A stretch of DNA of 64,000 nt from NCBI RefSeq assembly GCF_000158175.1, contig NZ_DS999411.1, forward strand, positions 1,788,929 to 1,852,928, in the 5' to 3' direction. This DNA is from Luminiphilus syltensis NOR5-1B. GTDB lineage: Bacteria > Pseudomonadota > Gammaproteobacteria > Pseudomonadales > Halieaceae. The translations under genes and the position numbers were made by a program. A model generated the notes under the pieces. The model saw nothing but the letters and a program-made list of their open reading frames with translations. It made no database searches and was not told the origin of the DNA. Of the stretch, positions 10,165 through 20,622 are shown in pieces (within the stretch, counting starts at the first letter, position 1; each line of letters starts with the position of its first letter).

Positions 10165-10785
10165 ATGGCTCGATATATTGGACCTAAGTGCAAGCTCTCC
10201 CGTCGTGAAGGTACAGACCTTCAGCTGAAAAGCGGGGTTCGTGCGCTCGAAGCAAAGTGTAAAGCAGAGACCGCACCCGGACAGCATGGCGCTCGCCGAG
10301 GACGCCTTTCCGATTACGGAGTGCAGCTTCGGGAGAAGCAAAAGGTACGTCGCATCTATGGGGTTCTCGAGAAGCAGTTCCGTAACTATTACAAAGAAGC
10401 CGCCCGCCTCAAGGGTGCTACCGGTGAGAATCTGCTGCAGTTGCTCGAGTGCCGTCTGGATAATGTGGTTTACCGGATGGGCTTTGGTTCCACCCGTGCC
10501 GAAGCCCGGCAGTTGGTGGCCCACAAGGGTATTTTGATCAACAACGCTGTGGTCAATATCCCCTCGTATCAGGTTAAGCCAGGTGATGTGGTATCCATTC
10601 GTGAAAAGGCCAAGAAGCAATTGCGTGTGCAGGCAGCTCTGAGTCTTGCCGAGCAACGCGGGGAACCCGTCTGGATCGAGGTCAACAACGAGAAGCTCGA
10701 GGGCACTTTTAAGGCAAAGCCCGAGCGAGCGGATCTGTCCAGCGAAATCAACGAAAACCTGATCGTGGAGTTGTACTCGAAGTAA
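10165..10785 (+). CDS. rpsD: 30S ribosomal protein S4
   Basis: 206 residues, exactly the E. coli length. S4 nucleates 16S assembly and acts with S5 in decoding accuracy. The [19 protein letters not shown] start, the [13 protein letters not shown] segment and the S4 RNA-binding domain ([10 protein letters not shown]) are present. In E. coli it is the autorepressor of the alpha operon. Confidence 0.98.
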   Translation: MARYIGPKCKLSRREGTDLQLKSGVRALEAKCKAETAPGQHGARRGRLSDYGVQLREKQKVRRIYGVLEKQFRNYYKEAARLKGATGENLLQLLECRLDNVVYRMGFGSTRAEARQLVAHKGILINNAVVNIPSYQVKPGDVVSIREKAKKQLRVQAALSLAEQRGEPVWIEVNNEKLEGTFKAKPERADLSSEINENLIVELYSK

Positions 10786-10831
10786 CCTTCGAAGACGGCC
10801 CTACCTCACAAGAATCAACCGCAGGTGCATT

Positions 10832-11836
10832 ATGCAAAGTTCAGTAAATGAGTTTCTTACCCCACGGGTTATCAAGGTTGATGAGAAATCGACTACTCGT
10901 GCGCAGGTAACCCTCGAGCCGCTGGAGCGTGGTTTCGGCCATACGCTGGGTAACGCCCTGCGACGTATCCTCCTGTCCTCGATGCCTGGTTGCGCCATTA
11001 CCGAAGTCGAAATTGACGGTGTTCTTCACGAATACTCGGCGATAGAGGGTGTACAGGAAGACGTCATCGAAATCCTGCTCAATCTGAAAGGCGTGGCGCT
11101 GACAATGGCTGGCAAGGATGAAGCCGAGTTGTCTCTGGTTGCCAAAGGGCCTTGTACGGTGACCGCCGGTGATATTCAGGTGGACCACGATGTGGAAGTC
11201 TCCAACCCGGATCACGTTATTTGCACTCTGACCTCAGATCAGGAGCTGGCTGTTCGCCTGGTTGCCCAGCGCGGTCGCGGCTACTCTCCCGCGGACTCGA
11301 GAGAGGATCCAGAGGACGAAACGCGTTCGATCGGTCGCCTGCACCTCGACGCTTCATTCTCGCCGATCCGTCGTATCTCCTACGTCGTTGAGTCGGCTCG
11401 TGTAGAGCAGCGTACCGACCTTGATAAGCTGGTTATCGATCTCGAGACCAATGGCACGATCGATCCCGAAGAGGCCATTCGTCGCGCCGCGACCATCCTG
11501 CAGCAGCAACTCTCGGTCTTTGTTGATCTCGAGAGTGAAGCGCAAACCACCGCGACCGAGCAGGAAGACGAAGTTGATCCTATCCTGCTGCGTCCGGTTG
11601 ATGATCTCGAGTTGACTGTTCGATCAGCGAACTGCCTCAAGGCCGAGAACATTTATTACATAGGGGACCTTGTGCAGCGTACTGAAGTCGAGCTGCTGAA
11701 GACGCCTAACCTCGGTAAGAAATCGCTCACGGAGATTAAAGACGTCCTGGCTTCCAGAGGTCTTTCCCTCGGTATGCGTCTTGAGAACTGGCCGCCTGCC
11801 AGCCTCAAGAACGACGAGCGTTTACTCAGCGCTTGA
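10832..11836 (+). CDS. rpoA: RNA polymerase subunit alpha
   Basis: 334 residues (E. coli 329). The N-terminal dimerisation domain ([20 protein letters not shown]) nucleates polymerase assembly. A linker rich in acidic residues and glutamine (about 235-250) leads to the C-terminal domain, whose [14 protein letters not shown] and [20 protein letters not shown] segments bind UP elements and activators. Between rpsD and rplQ as in other Gammaproteobacteria. Confidence 0.99.
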   Translation: MQSSVNEFLTPRVIKVDEKSTTRAQVTLEPLERGFGHTLGNALRRILLSSMPGCAITEVEIDGVLHEYSAIEGVQEDVIEILLNLKGVALTMAGKDEAELSLVAKGPCTVTAGDIQVDHDVEVSNPDHVICTLTSDQELAVRLVAQRGRGYSPADSREDPEDETRSIGRLHLDASFSPIRRISYVVESARVEQRTDLDKLVIDLETNGTIDPEEAIRRAATILQQQLSVFVDLESEAQTTATEQEDEVDPILLRPVDDLELTVRSANCLKAENIYYIGDLVQRTEVELLKTPNLGKKSLTEIKDVLASRGLSLGMRLENWPPASLKNDERLLSA

Positions 11837-11889
11837 AGCTACAGTAATTAGCAACCGCCGTGAGGCGGTAACAGTGAAGGAATAAAGAA

Positions 11890-12297
11890 ATGCGTCATCG
11901 TCACAGCGGTAGACAGCTCAACCGTAACAGCTCCCACCGCAAAGCCATGTTTCGTAACATGGCGGTGTCACTGGTAGAGCACGAGCTGATCAAGACTACC
12001 TTGCCCAAGGCCAAGGAGTTGCGGAGCTATGCCGAACCTTTGATCACGCTGGCCAAGAAAGACAGCGTTGCCAACCGACGATTGGCCTTCGACCGTACTC
12101 GGTCAAAGGCTGCCGTGGGCAAACTGTTCTCTGAGCTGGGTCCCAGATATCAGGAGCGGCCTGGAGGCTACATTCGTATTCTCAAGTGCGGCTATCGCAT
12201 GGGTGACAAGGCGCCCATGGCTTATGTCGAGCTGGTTGATCGTCCCGAACCTGATGTCGTGGACGATATTGAAGAAATCGATGGTGACGACGAATAA
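11890..12297 (+). CDS. rplQ: 50S ribosomal protein L17
   Basis: 135 residues. L17 is a 50S protein near the tunnel exit. [20 protein letters not shown] is the standard N terminus, followed by [11 protein letters not shown]. The C terminus beyond the conserved YVELVDRP is a strongly acidic tail ([14 protein letters not shown]), slightly longer than in E. coli (127 residues). Last gene of the ribosomal cluster, followed by a strong terminator. Confidence 0.98.
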   Translation: MRHRHSGRQLNRNSSHRKAMFRNMAVSLVEHELIKTTLPKAKELRSYAEPLITLAKKDSVANRRLAFDRTRSKAAVGKLFSELGPRYQERPGGYIRILKCGYRMGDKAPMAYVELVDRPEPDVVDDIEEIDGDDE

Positions 12298-12320
12298 GCG
12301 CCTGGCGGTTTCGTTCTAGA

Positions 12321-12350
12321 AAAAAGCCCGGCAATGCCGGGCTTTTTTTT
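12321..12350 (+). terminator. Intrinsic terminator after rplQ
   Basis: A seven-base GC stem (GCCCGGC at 12326-12332, GCCGGGC at 12336-12342) with a three-base loop and an eight-T run. It is flanked by A5 upstream, so it may also work on the other strand. It ends the S10-spc-alpha transcript. Confidence 0.93.
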
Positions 12351-12829
12351 GGCTTATCGCGAATACCAATGATCGTTTATCTCAGCGGATAAGCTTCGCG
12401 TATGACGTCCCACCTGCCCCGAGCTGCTCGGCCCCGGATTACTCGGGCTGCTCCCGTGGCTTCATCGCCACCTGTGTACCAGACGGCCCGCTCGTCGACG
12501 CTCGAGCAAACCGGCGCCAAGCCTCCCTCAGCAGTCACTGCAAGTACGGTCGAACCACCCCTGAACGTGGCACTGGCGCGAGGTGAGGTAGACGGGAGTC
12601 CTTTGGGCGTCGACGAGCGACTCTTACCGTGCACTGTCCTTGCTGGAGCTGCGCGAGCAGCCCAAAGGACTGCCGTTTGCCTCACCGACTTCAAGCTGAG
12701 GATGCGGTCGCCGGCAACTGTATTACACAGCAAAGATTGAAGTATCGCGCTGGCCTAAATCCCGCTAACCCCGTGACAAATCATTGCTAATGAGTGGGGC
12801 GGTAGGTAAAGCGGGCTCAGCTTGGACAG
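12351..12829. other. Gap of about 480 bases without a convincing gene
   Basis: Open frames exist on both strands (for example 12402-12740 + and 12377-12733 -, the latter only with a TTG start) but neither shows a family signature, ribosome-binding site or typical protein composition. The most notable structure is a long imperfect inverted repeat at 12592-12676, listed separately. It could be the remains of a decayed gene or element. Confidence 0.4.
12592..12676. repeat. Imperfect inverted repeat, 17-base arms
   Basis: Arms 12592-12608 (ACGGGAGTCCTTTGGGC) and 12660-12676 (GCCCAAAGGACTGCCGT) are complementary at 16 of 17 positions, with a 51-base centre. A transcript from either strand would fold into a long hairpin. 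There is no T run, so it is not an ordinary terminator. Function unknown. Confidence 0.7.
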
Positions 12830-14050
12830 TTATTCGGTATACCGCTTGATCAGTTGTCGCCCAAGGGCCATTTGATGGACCTGATCGGGGCCATCCGCCT
12901 GGCGGCACCAGCGCGCATAATTGAAGAACTCGGCCATCGGGAAATCTTCGGTCAGCCCGCCAGCGCCGAACATCTGCATACACTTATCAATCACTTGCTG
13001 CATCATTCTCGGCACGCTGATCTTCGCGGCAGCAATCATATCTTTTGCTTCCTGTGCACCCACTTGGTCCATTTTGGCGCAGGTCTTGAGCACCAACAGG
13101 CGCGCCATTTCGATATCAGAGAAACAATCGGCGATATCCTCTCTGACCGATTGATGCTGCGCCAGTGGCTTGCCGAAGGTTTCGCGCTCGGTGACTCGCT
13201 GGCAAGCCATCTCCAGTGTGCGCTGGCCGGCCCCAATCAGCCGCATACAGTGATGCATGCGACCCGGTCCAAGCCGTCCCTGTGCGATCTCAAAGCCACG
13301 ACCTTCCCCGAGTAGCACGTTCTCTGCGGGTACTCGCACGTCTTCAAAGCGAATTTCGGCATGGCCCTGGGGAGCGTCGTCGTAGCCCAGTGTCGTCAGT
13401 GGGCGAACCTTGATGAGCCCTGGCGTTCCATCGGGAACCAGTACCTGGCTTTGTTGGAGGTGGCGGCTCGCGTTGTTGGGATCAGACTTCCCCATGACAA
13501 TAAACACACCGGTGCGCTCATACATTGCAGAGGTAATGAACCACTTCCGACCATTCAGTACCCACTCGTCGCCATCGCGAACAATGCTTAATTCGACATT
13601 GGTAGCATCGCTGGAGGCCACCTGGGGTTCGGTCATTGCGTAGGCAGCTGCCATGTCACCGGCCAGCATCGGCTTTAGCCACCGCTCTTGCTGCTCGGGC
13701 GTACCGTATTTCATGAAGACTTCCATGTTACCGGTGTTGGGCGCATTGCAATTGAAAACCTCGGGAGACCAGATGACCCGCCCCATAATCTCTGCCAACG
13801 GCGCATAGTCAAAGTTGCTGAGGCCTCCGTGGTCGCTCCACTCCGAGAGTTTGGGGGGAATAAACAGATTCCAGAGTCCCTCGGCCTTCGCCTTCTCTCG
13901 CAGGGACTCCATGATGGGTACCAGCCCAAATCGATTATCCATTGCGGCTACTTGTTCGTGGTAGACGTGCTCGTTGGGAAACACGTGCGCGGCCATAAAC
14001 GCCTCAAGGGCCTCCTGAAGCTGCATTGACTGCTCACTGAACGTGATCAT
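12830..14050 (-). CDS. Acyl-CoA dehydrogenase family protein
   Basis: 406 residues of the FAD-dependent acyl-CoA dehydrogenase superfamily, which introduce a trans-2 double bond in acyl-CoA and pass electrons to electron-transfer flavoprotein. Visible are the N-terminal helical domain, the FAD/substrate beta region AAYAMTEPQVASSDATN and WVLNGRKWFITSA, and the C-terminal helical domain with RETFGKPLAQHQSV. Size and motifs resemble the ACAD10/11-like branch that takes longer or unusual chains, but chain specificity cannot be read. It stands alone, with no beta-oxidation partner nearby. Confidence 0.9.
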   Translation of the reverse strand: MITFSEQSMQLQEALEAFMAAHVFPNEHVYHEQVAAMDNRFGLVPIMESLREKAKAEGLWNLFIPPKLSEWSDHGGLSNFDYAPLAEIMGRVIWSPEVFNCNAPNTGNMEVFMKYGTPEQQERWLKPMLAGDMAAAYAMTEPQVASSDATNVELSIVRDGDEWVLNGRKWFITSAMYERTGVFIVMGKSDPNNASRHLQQSQVLVPDGTPGLIKVRPLTTLGYDDAPQGHAEIRFEDVRVPAENVLLGEGRGFEIAQGRLGPGRMHHCMRLIGAGQRTLEMACQRVTERETFGKPLAQHQSVREDIADCFSDIEMARLLVLKTCAKMDQVGAQEAKDMIAAAKISVPRMMQQVIDKCMQMFGAGGLTEDFPMAEFFNYARWCRQADGPDQVHQMALGRQLIKRYTE

Positions 14051-14168
14051 TTTCTAACTCCTGAGCCCTGAAGCGGGCGGTTTGCGACGCAGAAATCTAT
14101 GCCCAGTATTGTGCCTCAGGCACGCAGGAGGCGCTGTTCCTTTGTCGGAGAATGCGACACTTTTATTG

Positions 14169-17057
14169 TCAGGCGGCTTTTTCAGTTCGGCTGCGTTTAC
14201 TGCGCTTTACCACTTTTTTCTTCCGCTTTTCGTCGCTTGTCAGCAACGGCGCCAGGAACCGTCCCGTGTGTGAGCCCTTATTGACGGCGACGGCTTCTGG
14301 TGTGCCAGTGGCAACCACCTCACCACCGCCCGAGCCGCCCTCGGGCCCGAGGTCTATCAACCAGTCTGCGGTTTTAATGACATCGAGATTGTGCTCGATG
14401 ATGATGACCGTATTACCACCATCACGAAGTCGGTGCAGTACATCCAGCAGTTGCCGGATATCTTCGAAGTGCAAGCCGGTAGTGGGCTCGTCCAGAATAT
14501 AGAGGGTTTTACCGGTGTCTCGCTTGGAGAGCTCCTTGGAGAGCTTGACGCGTTGCGCCTCACCACCTGAGAGCGTGGTCGCTGCCTGCCCCAATCGGAC
14601 GTACGACAGACCGACATCCATCAAGGTTTGTAGTTTTCTGGCAATTGAAGGTACCGCCTCGAAGAAGTCGAGTGCGTCCTCGATGGTCATCTCCAGTACT
14701 TCGCTGATGTTCTTGCCTTTGTAGCGGATCTCCAGCGTTTCGCGGTTGTAGCGCTTGCCCTTACAGACGTCGCAAGGCACGTAGATGTCGGGTAGAAAAT
14801 GCATTTCCACTTTGGTGACGCCATCTCCCTGACAGGCTTCACATCGCCCACCACGGACATTGAAGCTAAAGCGCCCCGGCTTATAACCCCGTGACCGCGC
14901 CTCCTGTGTACCGGCGAACAGCTCGCGTACGGGGGTGAAAATTCCCGTGTAGGTAGCTGGATTGGACCGTGGTGTCCTTCCAATAGGGCTCTGGTCAATG
15001 TCGATGCATTTGTCGAGATGCTGTAGCCCGGTGATGCTGTCGTGCGCACCGGCTTTTAGTGTGGTTGCACCATTGAGTGCGGTTGCGGCCAGAGGGTAGA
15101 GGGTACCGTTGACCAGGGTGGACTTGCCCGAACCCGATACACCGGTGACACAGGTCAGCAGGCCCAGGGGCAGCGAGACACTGACATCTTTCAGATTATT
15201 GCCGCTGGCACCTGTAATGGTCAGTTGGCGTTTGGCATCAGGTTTGCATCGCTTCTTTGGAATGCTGACTTCACGCCTGCCCGACAGGTAGTCTCCGGTG
15301 AGGGAGGATTCGCATTCAGTAATGGCTTTCAGGCTACCTTCTGCGACGATTTGACCACCGTGAACCCCGGCACCGGGGCCAATATCGATAATGTGGTCGG
15401 CCTGACGTATGGCGTCTTCGTCATGTTCGACCACAAGCACCGTATTTCCCAGATCTCTCAGATGGGTCAGCGTGCGCAGCAAACGCTCGTTGTCGCGCTG
15501 ATGCAGGCCAATCGAGGGCTCGTCCAGAATGTACATAACACCGACCAGTCCCGCGCCAATCTGGGAGGCCAGGCGTATACGCTGTGCTTCACCGCCCGAG
15601 AGGGTCTCCGCGCTTCGATTCAGGGTGAGATAATTCAGACCGACGTCGACCAGAAAGCGATAACGCGCCCGCAATTCCTTGAGGATTTTGTCCGCGATCT
15701 CGCCCTGTCGCCCCGCAAGTTCCAGTTGATCAAAGTAATCCTGAGCCTCGCCAACCGGCATTTCGGTAATGCTCGGCAGTGTGCGCTCATCAACAAAAAC
15801 ACTTCGCGCGTCCTCGCGTAAACGGGTTCCCCCACATTGGTGGCAGGGCGCAGAGCTCACGAACTTTGACAACTCATCGCGCACCGACTGGGATTCGGTA
15901 TCCCGGTAGCGGCGCTCCATATTGGGTAAGACACCCTCGAAGGCATGGCGACGCTTGAATACACTGCCGCGATCGTTGATGTAGGAAAACTCCAGTTCCT
16001 CACCACCACTGCCGTTCAAAATGACCTCCCGGTGCTTTTTGCTCAATGCTTCGAAGGGCTTGTCGATATCAAAGCCGTAGTGATCCGCCAGTGAGGTCAG
16101 GAGGTGAAAATAATAGACATTGCGGCGGTCCCAGCCACGAATGGCGCCAGCGCCCAGGCTGGCTTCGGGGTGGGTGACGACTCGCGCTTCGTCGAAGTAC
16201 TGCATCATACCCAGCCCGTCGCAGGCCTCACAGGCGCCCGCCGGGTTGTTGAACGAAAACAGGCGGGGTTCGAGTTCATCAATACTGTGGCCGCATTCCG
16301 GGCAGGAGTAACGGGCCGAAAACAACACTTCGGGACCCTCGCTATCCATGGGTGCGACAGCAGCGAGTCCATCGGTGAGTTCAAGTGCAGTCTCAAAGGA
16401 TTCGGCGAGGCGCAGTCCCAGATCGGGTCTCACTTTGAATCGATCGACGACCACATCAATGCGGTGCTTCTTTTTCTTGTCCAGAGCCGGCACATCGTCG
16501 AGGTCGACGATAATTCCATCGACACGCACGCGGATGAACCCTGCCGCCCGCATCTGCTCAAAAATGTGCTGGTGTTCGCCTTTGCGGTCCCGCACCATCG
16601 GTGCCAACAGCATCAGCTTGCTTTCCTCGGGCATTGCGAGCACCGAATCCACCATTTGGCTCACGGTCTGCGCCTCCAGCGATATCCCGTGGGTCGGGCA
16701 GCGGGGCTGGCCCACCCGTGCGAAGAGCAGGCGCAGGTAATCGTAAATTTCGGTGATGGTGCCCACCGTTGAGCGGGGATTATGGGAGGTCGATTTCTGC
16801 TCGATTGAGATGGCGGGGGAGAGTCCCTCGATGTGGTCAACGTCGGGCTTCTCCATCATCGACAGGAATTGCCGCGCATAGGTGGACAGCGACTCCACGT
16901 AGCGGCGCTGGCCTTCTGCATAGAGAGTATCGAAGGCCAGTGATGATTTCCCGGATCCGGACAGTCCGGTAATGACGACCAGCTTATCCCTGGGTATGTC
17001 GAGATCGATGTTTTGGAGATTGTGCGTGCGGGCACCGCGCACTTGAATGGTGTCCAT
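14169..17057 (-). CDS. uvrA: UvrABC excision nuclease subunit A
   Basis: 962 residues (E. coli 940). UvrA is the damage-sensing ATPase of nucleotide excision repair and loads UvrB. Both ABC-type ATPase modules are present: Walker [10 protein letters not shown] at residues 31-39, a second GVSGSGKST in the C-terminal half, and two LSGGEAQR signatures. Two zinc modules (CPEC...CEAC and CEAC...CDVC) are intact. It is divergent from an MFS transporter, with ssb beyond that. No SOS box of the CTGT-N8-ACAG type was seen in the 128-base intergenic region. Confidence 0.98.
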   Translation of the reverse strand: MDTIQVRGARTHNLQNIDLDIPRDKLVVITGLSGSGKSSLAFDTLYAEGQRRYVESLSTYARQFLSMMEKPDVDHIEGLSPAISIEQKSTSHNPRSTVGTITEIYDYLRLLFARVGQPRCPTHGISLEAQTVSQMVDSVLAMPEESKLMLLAPMVRDRKGEHQHIFEQMRAAGFIRVRVDGIIVDLDDVPALDKKKKHRIDVVVDRFKVRPDLGLRLAESFETALELTDGLAAVAPMDSEGPEVLFSARYSCPECGHSIDELEPRLFSFNNPAGACEACDGLGMMQYFDEARVVTHPEASLGAGAIRGWDRRNVYYFHLLTSLADHYGFDIDKPFEALSKKHREVILNGSGGEELEFSYINDRGSVFKRRHAFEGVLPNMERRYRDTESQSVRDELSKFVSSAPCHQCGGTRLREDARSVFVDERTLPSITEMPVGEAQDYFDQLELAGRQGEIADKILKELRARYRFLVDVGLNYLTLNRSAETLSGGEAQRIRLASQIGAGLVGVMYILDEPSIGLHQRDNERLLRTLTHLRDLGNTVLVVEHDEDAIRQADHIIDIGPGAGVHGGQIVAEGSLKAITECESSLTGDYLSGRREVSIPKKRCKPDAKRQLTITGASGNNLKDVSVSLPLGLLTCVTGVSGSGKSTLVNGTLYPLAATALNGATTLKAGAHDSITGLQHLDKCIDIDQSPIGRTPRSNPATYTGIFTPVRELFAGTQEARSRGYKPGRFSFNVRGGRCEACQGDGVTKVEMHFLPDIYVPCDVCKGKRYNRETLEIRYKGKNISEVLEMTIEDALDFFEAVPSIARKLQTLMDVGLSYVRLGQAATTLSGGEAQRVKLSKELSKRDTGKTLYILDEPTTGLHFEDIRQLLDVLHRLRDGGNTVIIIEHNLDVIKTADWLIDLGPEGGSGGGEVVATGTPEAVAVNKGSHTGRFLAPLLTSDEKRKKKVVKRSKRSRTEKAA

Positions 17058-17140
17058 GACGTTTCCTGGGAGTCGCTGGGCTAGCCGGTCATTATAGCGG
17101 TTATCTTTGGCTTAATCGGGACCGCCGGAGGGGGCGTCGC

Positions 17141-17152
17141 ATCGTGCTACAC
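17141..17152 (+). promoter_or_regulatory. Extended -10 promoter candidate for the MFS gene
   Basis: TG-C-TACACT with the hexamer at 17147-17152 is an extended -10 element; no good -35 is visible 17 bases upstream. Transcription from here would begin after about 17158, which supports the GTG at 17186 as the start of the MFS gene rather than the in-frame GTG at 17144. Confidence 0.4.
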
Positions 17153-17185
17153 TCCCCGCCCTTCTGCATACCAAACGATCGATCC

Positions 17186-18406
17186 GTGATTTCCAAAGAG
17201 CCCTTTACTGCCAGTGAGCGTCGAGCCGTCCTATCTCTGGCGGTACTTTACAATTTCAGAATGCTGGGCCTGTTCATGGTCCTACCCCTCATCGGTGTCT
17301 ATGGTCTTGATCTCGTCGGTGCAACATCGGCGCTGATAGGCATTGCTCTCGGGGCGCATGGGCTGACACAGGTGGTGCTGCAGGTTCCCATGGGATGGGC
17401 ATCCGATCGGGTTGGACGCAAACCTGTGATTCTGCTGGGTTTGGCGATATTCGTCATGGGCAGCTTTGTCGCGGCGATGGCGGATACGATTTTTGGCGTT
17501 ATTGTCGGTCGGTTAATGCAGGGCGGCGGCGCCATTTCAGCGGCCCTGCTGGCGCTCGCTGCCGATTACACGCGAAACCAGCAACGCACGAAGGCAATTG
17601 CCATTATCGGCGCCAGTATCGGTGTCTCGTTTGTCATCGCTCTGGTGCTGGGTCCGGGAATAGCGGCGCTGGGTGGGCTCTCACTGGTTTTCGCCGTCAC
17701 GGGACTGCTTGGACTGATAGGGATGACCCTGGTGGTGTGGGTGCTCCCGGCGGAGCCTGGCCTTGCCACAGGGCGCGATCCGGCGGAGACCGTCAGGCTC
17801 AAGCAGATTCCCCATGCCGTGGTGGCCCCCGGCCTGCCCGCGCTCTACGCCAGCGTGTTGTTTTGCCACCTGGTATTGATGGCTGCGTTTGTCGTAATAC
17901 CCGCCCGGCTGGCACAGGTGATCGGTTTGCCGGCGGATCATCACTGGGCGGTTTATCTGGGGGCTATTGTGCTCTCGGTACCCGGGGTGCTTTGGGCGCT
18001 TCGGGGCGGAAGAAAGGGTAACAACACGGGACAGATCCTGCTGGTGGCGCTGGGGGCACTGGGTATTGGAGCGGTTCTGGCGGTCAATGGTGCGGGTATT
18101 GGGGCTGTGGCCTGCGGCTTGATTATCTTTTTTACCGGATTCAACGTTATGGAGGCGACCTTGCCGTCGCTGGCCTCCCAAATCGCGCCTGTGGCTTTGC
18201 GGGGCACCGTGATGGGTATTTTTTCCAGCGCGCAATTCCTTGGGGTTTTTGTCGGTGGCAGTCTGGGCGGGATTCTTTACGGTGCTGGAGGGCTTTCAGC
18301 ACTTAATGTTTTGTTCCTGCTGGTATTGTTGCTGTGGTTGCCTTTGCTCTGGATGTGGCATCGAACCTCATCTTTCCTGGTCGAGGCCGCCCAAAAACAG
18401 GCTTGA
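17186..18406 (+). CDS. Major facilitator superfamily transporter
   Basis: About 406 residues with 12 predicted membrane helices. The MFS motif A, GWASDRVGRKPVILLGL, lies between helices 2 and 3, and there is an antiporter-like glycine-rich helix 5 (GASIGVSFVIALVLGPGI). This resembles the drug/proton antiporter families, but the substrate cannot be read from sequence. It is divergent from uvrA and upstream of ssb, an arrangement also found in other Gammaproteobacteria. Start chosen at GTG 17186; GTG 17144 would add 14 poorly conserved residues. Confidence 0.85.
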   Translation: MISKEPFTASERRAVLSLAVLYNFRMLGLFMVLPLIGVYGLDLVGATSALIGIALGAHGLTQVVLQVPMGWASDRVGRKPVILLGLAIFVMGSFVAAMADTIFGVIVGRLMQGGGAISAALLALAADYTRNQQRTKAIAIIGASIGVSFVIALVLGPGIAALGGLSLVFAVTGLLGLIGMTLVVWVLPAEPGLATGRDPAETVRLKQIPHAVVAPGLPALYASVLFCHLVLMAAFVVIPARLAQVIGLPADHHWAVYLGAIVLSVPGVLWALRGGRKGNNTGQILLVALGALGIGAVLAVNGAGIGAVACGLIIFFTGFNVMEATLPSLASQIAPVALRGTVMGIFSSAQFLGVFVGGSLGGILYGAGGLSALNVLFLLVLLLWLPLLWMWHRTSSFLVEAAQKQA

Positions 18407-18449
18407 CGCAACTACTTTGTTCCAGGGGCTGTGCGCCCGCTGGAGCGGT

Positions 18450-18458
18450 TGTTATAGT
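18450..18458 (+). promoter_or_regulatory. Extended -10 promoter candidate for ssb
   Basis: TG-T-TATAGT (hexamer at 18453-18458) is an exact extended -10 element, 68 bases before the ssb start. The -35 region is poor. The 5' leader that follows contains a GC-rich hairpin at 18476-18500 (GCGCCG/CGGCGC arms). No LexA-type operator is visible. Confidence 0.5.
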
Positions 18459-18526
18459 CATTGATGAATAGTTTGGCGCCGCAGCCCCCGCTGCCGGCGC
18501 ACTCAGGCAACCAACTGGAGAGAATT

Positions 18527-18997
18527 ATGGCGTCCCGTGGCGTTAATAAGGTGATTATTGTAGGCAATCTGGGCAATGATCCCGAACACCGTATGCTGCC
18601 CTCGGGCGGCGCGGTCACCAATATCAGTGTCGCAACCTCGGAATCGTGGAAGGACAAGCAGACCGGCCAGCCGCAGGAACGAACCGAGTGGCACCGGGTG
18701 GTCTTTTTTAACCGCCTTGCGGAGATTGCTGCCGAGTACCTGCGCAAGGGGTCCAAAGTCTACCTCGAGGGATCGCTGCGCACGCGGAAGTGGCAGGACA
18801 AATCGGGACAGGACCGATATTCCACCGAGATTGTCGCCAACGAGATGCAGATGCTGGATAGCCGTAACAGCATGAACGAGGGGTCTTCTTCGGGTGGATA
18901 CTCAGGCGGTGGTGGTTATGATTCGCAACCGTCGCAAGGGGCAACTGCCCCTTCCGCCCCCGCGCCCAGTCTCGAGGACGACGATATTCCCTTCTAG
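18527..18997 (+). CDS. ssb: Single-stranded DNA-binding protein
   Basis: 156 residues from the ATG at 18527, which has GGAGAG upstream. An earlier in-frame start at 18461 would precede the predicted promoter. SSB coats single-stranded DNA in replication, recombination and repair as a tetramer. The OB-fold occupies residues 1-110 ([34 protein letters not shown]). A Gly/Ser/Gln-rich linker follows, then the acidic partner-binding tip EDDDIPF is perfect. Downstream of the MFS gene. Confidence 0.98.
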   Translation: MASRGVNKVIIVGNLGNDPEHRMLPSGGAVTNISVATSESWKDKQTGQPQERTEWHRVVFFNRLAEIAAEYLRKGSKVYLEGSLRTRKWQDKSGQDRYSTEIVANEMQMLDSRNSMNEGSSSGGYSGGGGYDSQPSQGATAPSAPAPSLEDDDIPF

Positions 18998-19237
18998 GTA
19001 GGGTTCGCGTGATCCGACATTGTCTCTTCTGGCGCGGTCCGCTGCGGTGCTGACGTCCAGAGGTGATCCTACAAACAGGCTTGGTTGCAGGCGCTGCATG
19101 CCAGATTTTGATGATCGGGAGTGGGCGCCGACTGAGAGACGATGAATGCATTCGATGCTTTGTGCGCAATTCGTAGCATGATTTCCCTCTGGATTCATGC
19201 GCTATTGGGCGACATCTTCAGTGAGTGAGCTTTCCCT

Positions 19238-20119
19238 GTGAAGGTGCTTCTGCTGGGTGCCGATACGCCGCTGGGCTATTCGCTCAACGCTTTCTTCAAC
19301 CCATTGAAGCGGCACGAGCTGGTCCAGGTCCCCCTTGCCGCCACGGCCTGGAAGCGAGAGCGCCAGCTTAAGAAGCTGATCAAGCGCGAGCAGTGTGACA
19401 GTATCATCGATACTCGCCTCATTTCTCTGATTGAGAGTCCCGATAAGTTTGGCGCCGCAGAATTAGAGCGTACTGATTGGTTGTCGGGTATTGCCCGCGC
19501 CACCGACAGCCACTTATTGTTTCTGTCCAGCGCGCGCGTGTATTCAGGGCAATTACAGCGGCCTTACAAAGAAACCGACGAGCCCGACGCCATCGACGTC
19601 AGCGGACGTCTTCTGTGCGAAGCAGAAGCGATATTGAGTGATTCTCAGGCGCGGGTCTTGACGGTGCGCCTCGGGGCCATCTTTTCGGGCCGGCGCTCCA
19701 CGCGATTTACCCAGCTGCTCGACAGCATTCGCGAGCGGAAGCCTGTGCTCAGCAGTGACCAGATGCGCGGCAATCCCGTGCATACCGCTGAGGTGGCGCG
19801 TGTTGTGGCTGGAATACTGGACCAGGTGAGCGTGGGTGCCGCCGATACGGGTCTGTATCATTATTGCAGCTTGGGAGATACAGGCTACTATGCCTTTTCG
19901 GAGGCCGTTATCGCCTGCGCATCGCAGTTTGATGAGTTCTCCACGGCGCGGGAAATGCTGAGAGAGATTCCCGAGGATGAAGTGACACCGTTCAATCGCT
20001 CGCTGGACTGTAATCGCATCCGATTCCAGTTCGGAATCCAGCAATTACCCTGGCGCGACTTTGTGGAGCGTGCGGTGCGCCGTTATATCGACCTTTTACG
20101 TGCGGGAGAACAGAAATGA
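19238..20119 (+). CDS. NAD(P)-dependent sugar-nucleotide reductase-like protein (RmlD/SDR family)
   Basis: 293 residues, GTG start. The N terminus MKVLLLGADTPLGYSL is a Rossmann dinucleotide-binding loop. LLFLSSARVYSG and a following acidic segment resemble the active-site region of RmlD-type extended short-chain reductases, but the typical YXXXK catalytic pair is not evident (GRLLCEAEA occupies that place). It may therefore be a non-catalytic or divergent member. Its stop overlaps the moaB start (ATGA), so it is translationally coupled to molybdopterin genes. Its real substrate is unknown. Confidence 0.65.
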   Translation: MKVLLLGADTPLGYSLNAFFNPLKRHELVQVPLAATAWKRERQLKKLIKREQCDSIIDTRLISLIESPDKFGAAELERTDWLSGIARATDSHLLFLSSARVYSGQLQRPYKETDEPDAIDVSGRLLCEAEAILSDSQARVLTVRLGAIFSGRRSTRFTQLLDSIRERKPVLSSDQMRGNPVHTAEVARVVAGILDQVSVGAADTGLYHYCSLGDTGYYAFSEAVIACASQFDEFSTAREMLREIPEDEVTPFNRSLDCNRIRFQFGIQQLPWRDFVERAVRRYIDLLRAGEQK

Positions 20120-20619
20120 GTGAGTTGCAGCCGCTGGGCGTCGCCGTTTTGACCATCAGTGACAGTCGCAGTCTTGCCGAAGATACGTCGGGTGATTACC
20201 TGGAGTCGGCGGCCAGGACGGCGGGACACACCATTGTTGCCCGGGAGTTGGTACCCGACGATATTTATAAAATTCGAGCCGTCGTCGCTGGATGGATTGC
20301 CGACCCCGATGTGCAGGCGGTGGTGTCTACCGGTGGCACCGGTTTTTCCGGTAGAGATTCCACGCCAGAGGCCGTTGGACCGCTATTCGATAAAGTGATC
20401 GAGGGCTTTGGAGAGGTTTTTCGAAGTCTTTCACTCGATGAGATTGGATCGTCCACGATACAGTCCCGAGCGCTCGGTGGGTTCGCCAATCGCACCGTCA
20501 TTTTTTGTGTGCCTGGGTCTACGGGTGCCTGTAGGACCGCATGGCAGGGCATTATCGAACCGCAGCTTGATAGTCGGCACAAACCCTGTAACTACGCCGC
20601 CGTTTTGTCGGGAGCGTAA
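20116..20619 (+). CDS. moaB: Molybdenum cofactor biosynthesis protein B
   Basis: 167 residues of the MoaB/MogA family, which binds molybdopterin and in several organisms adenylylates it. The signature STGGTGFSGRDSTPEAV and the C-terminal segment VIFCVPGSTGACRTAW are clear. It overlaps the upstream reductase-like gene by four bases and is three bases before moeA, forming a small Moco operon. Which of MoaB and MogA does the adenylylation in this organism is not decidable here. Confidence 0.93.
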   Translation: MSELQPLGVAVLTISDSRSLAEDTSGDYLESAARTAGHTIVARELVPDDIYKIRAVVAGWIADPDVQAVVSTGGTGFSGRDSTPEAVGPLFDKVIEGFGEVFRSLSLDEIGSSTIQSRALGGFANRTVIFCVPGSTGACRTAWQGIIEPQLDSRHKPCNYAAVLSGA

Positions 20620-20622
20620 ACG

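Noticed and set aside
12377-12740. Overlapping open frames on both strands in the gap after rplQ
   Set aside because: The minus frame needs a TTG start, neither has a ribosome-binding site, and no motif was recognised. Kept only as a described gap.
15225-16772. Plus-strand open frames (about 198 and 222 codons) inside uvrA
   Set aside because: They are antisense to a clearly conserved gene, and their translations show no known domain.
18998-19237. Minus-strand frame after ssb (18902-19198)
   Set aside because: It overlaps the ssb 3' end and has no family sign or start signal; the 240-base gap looks non-coding.
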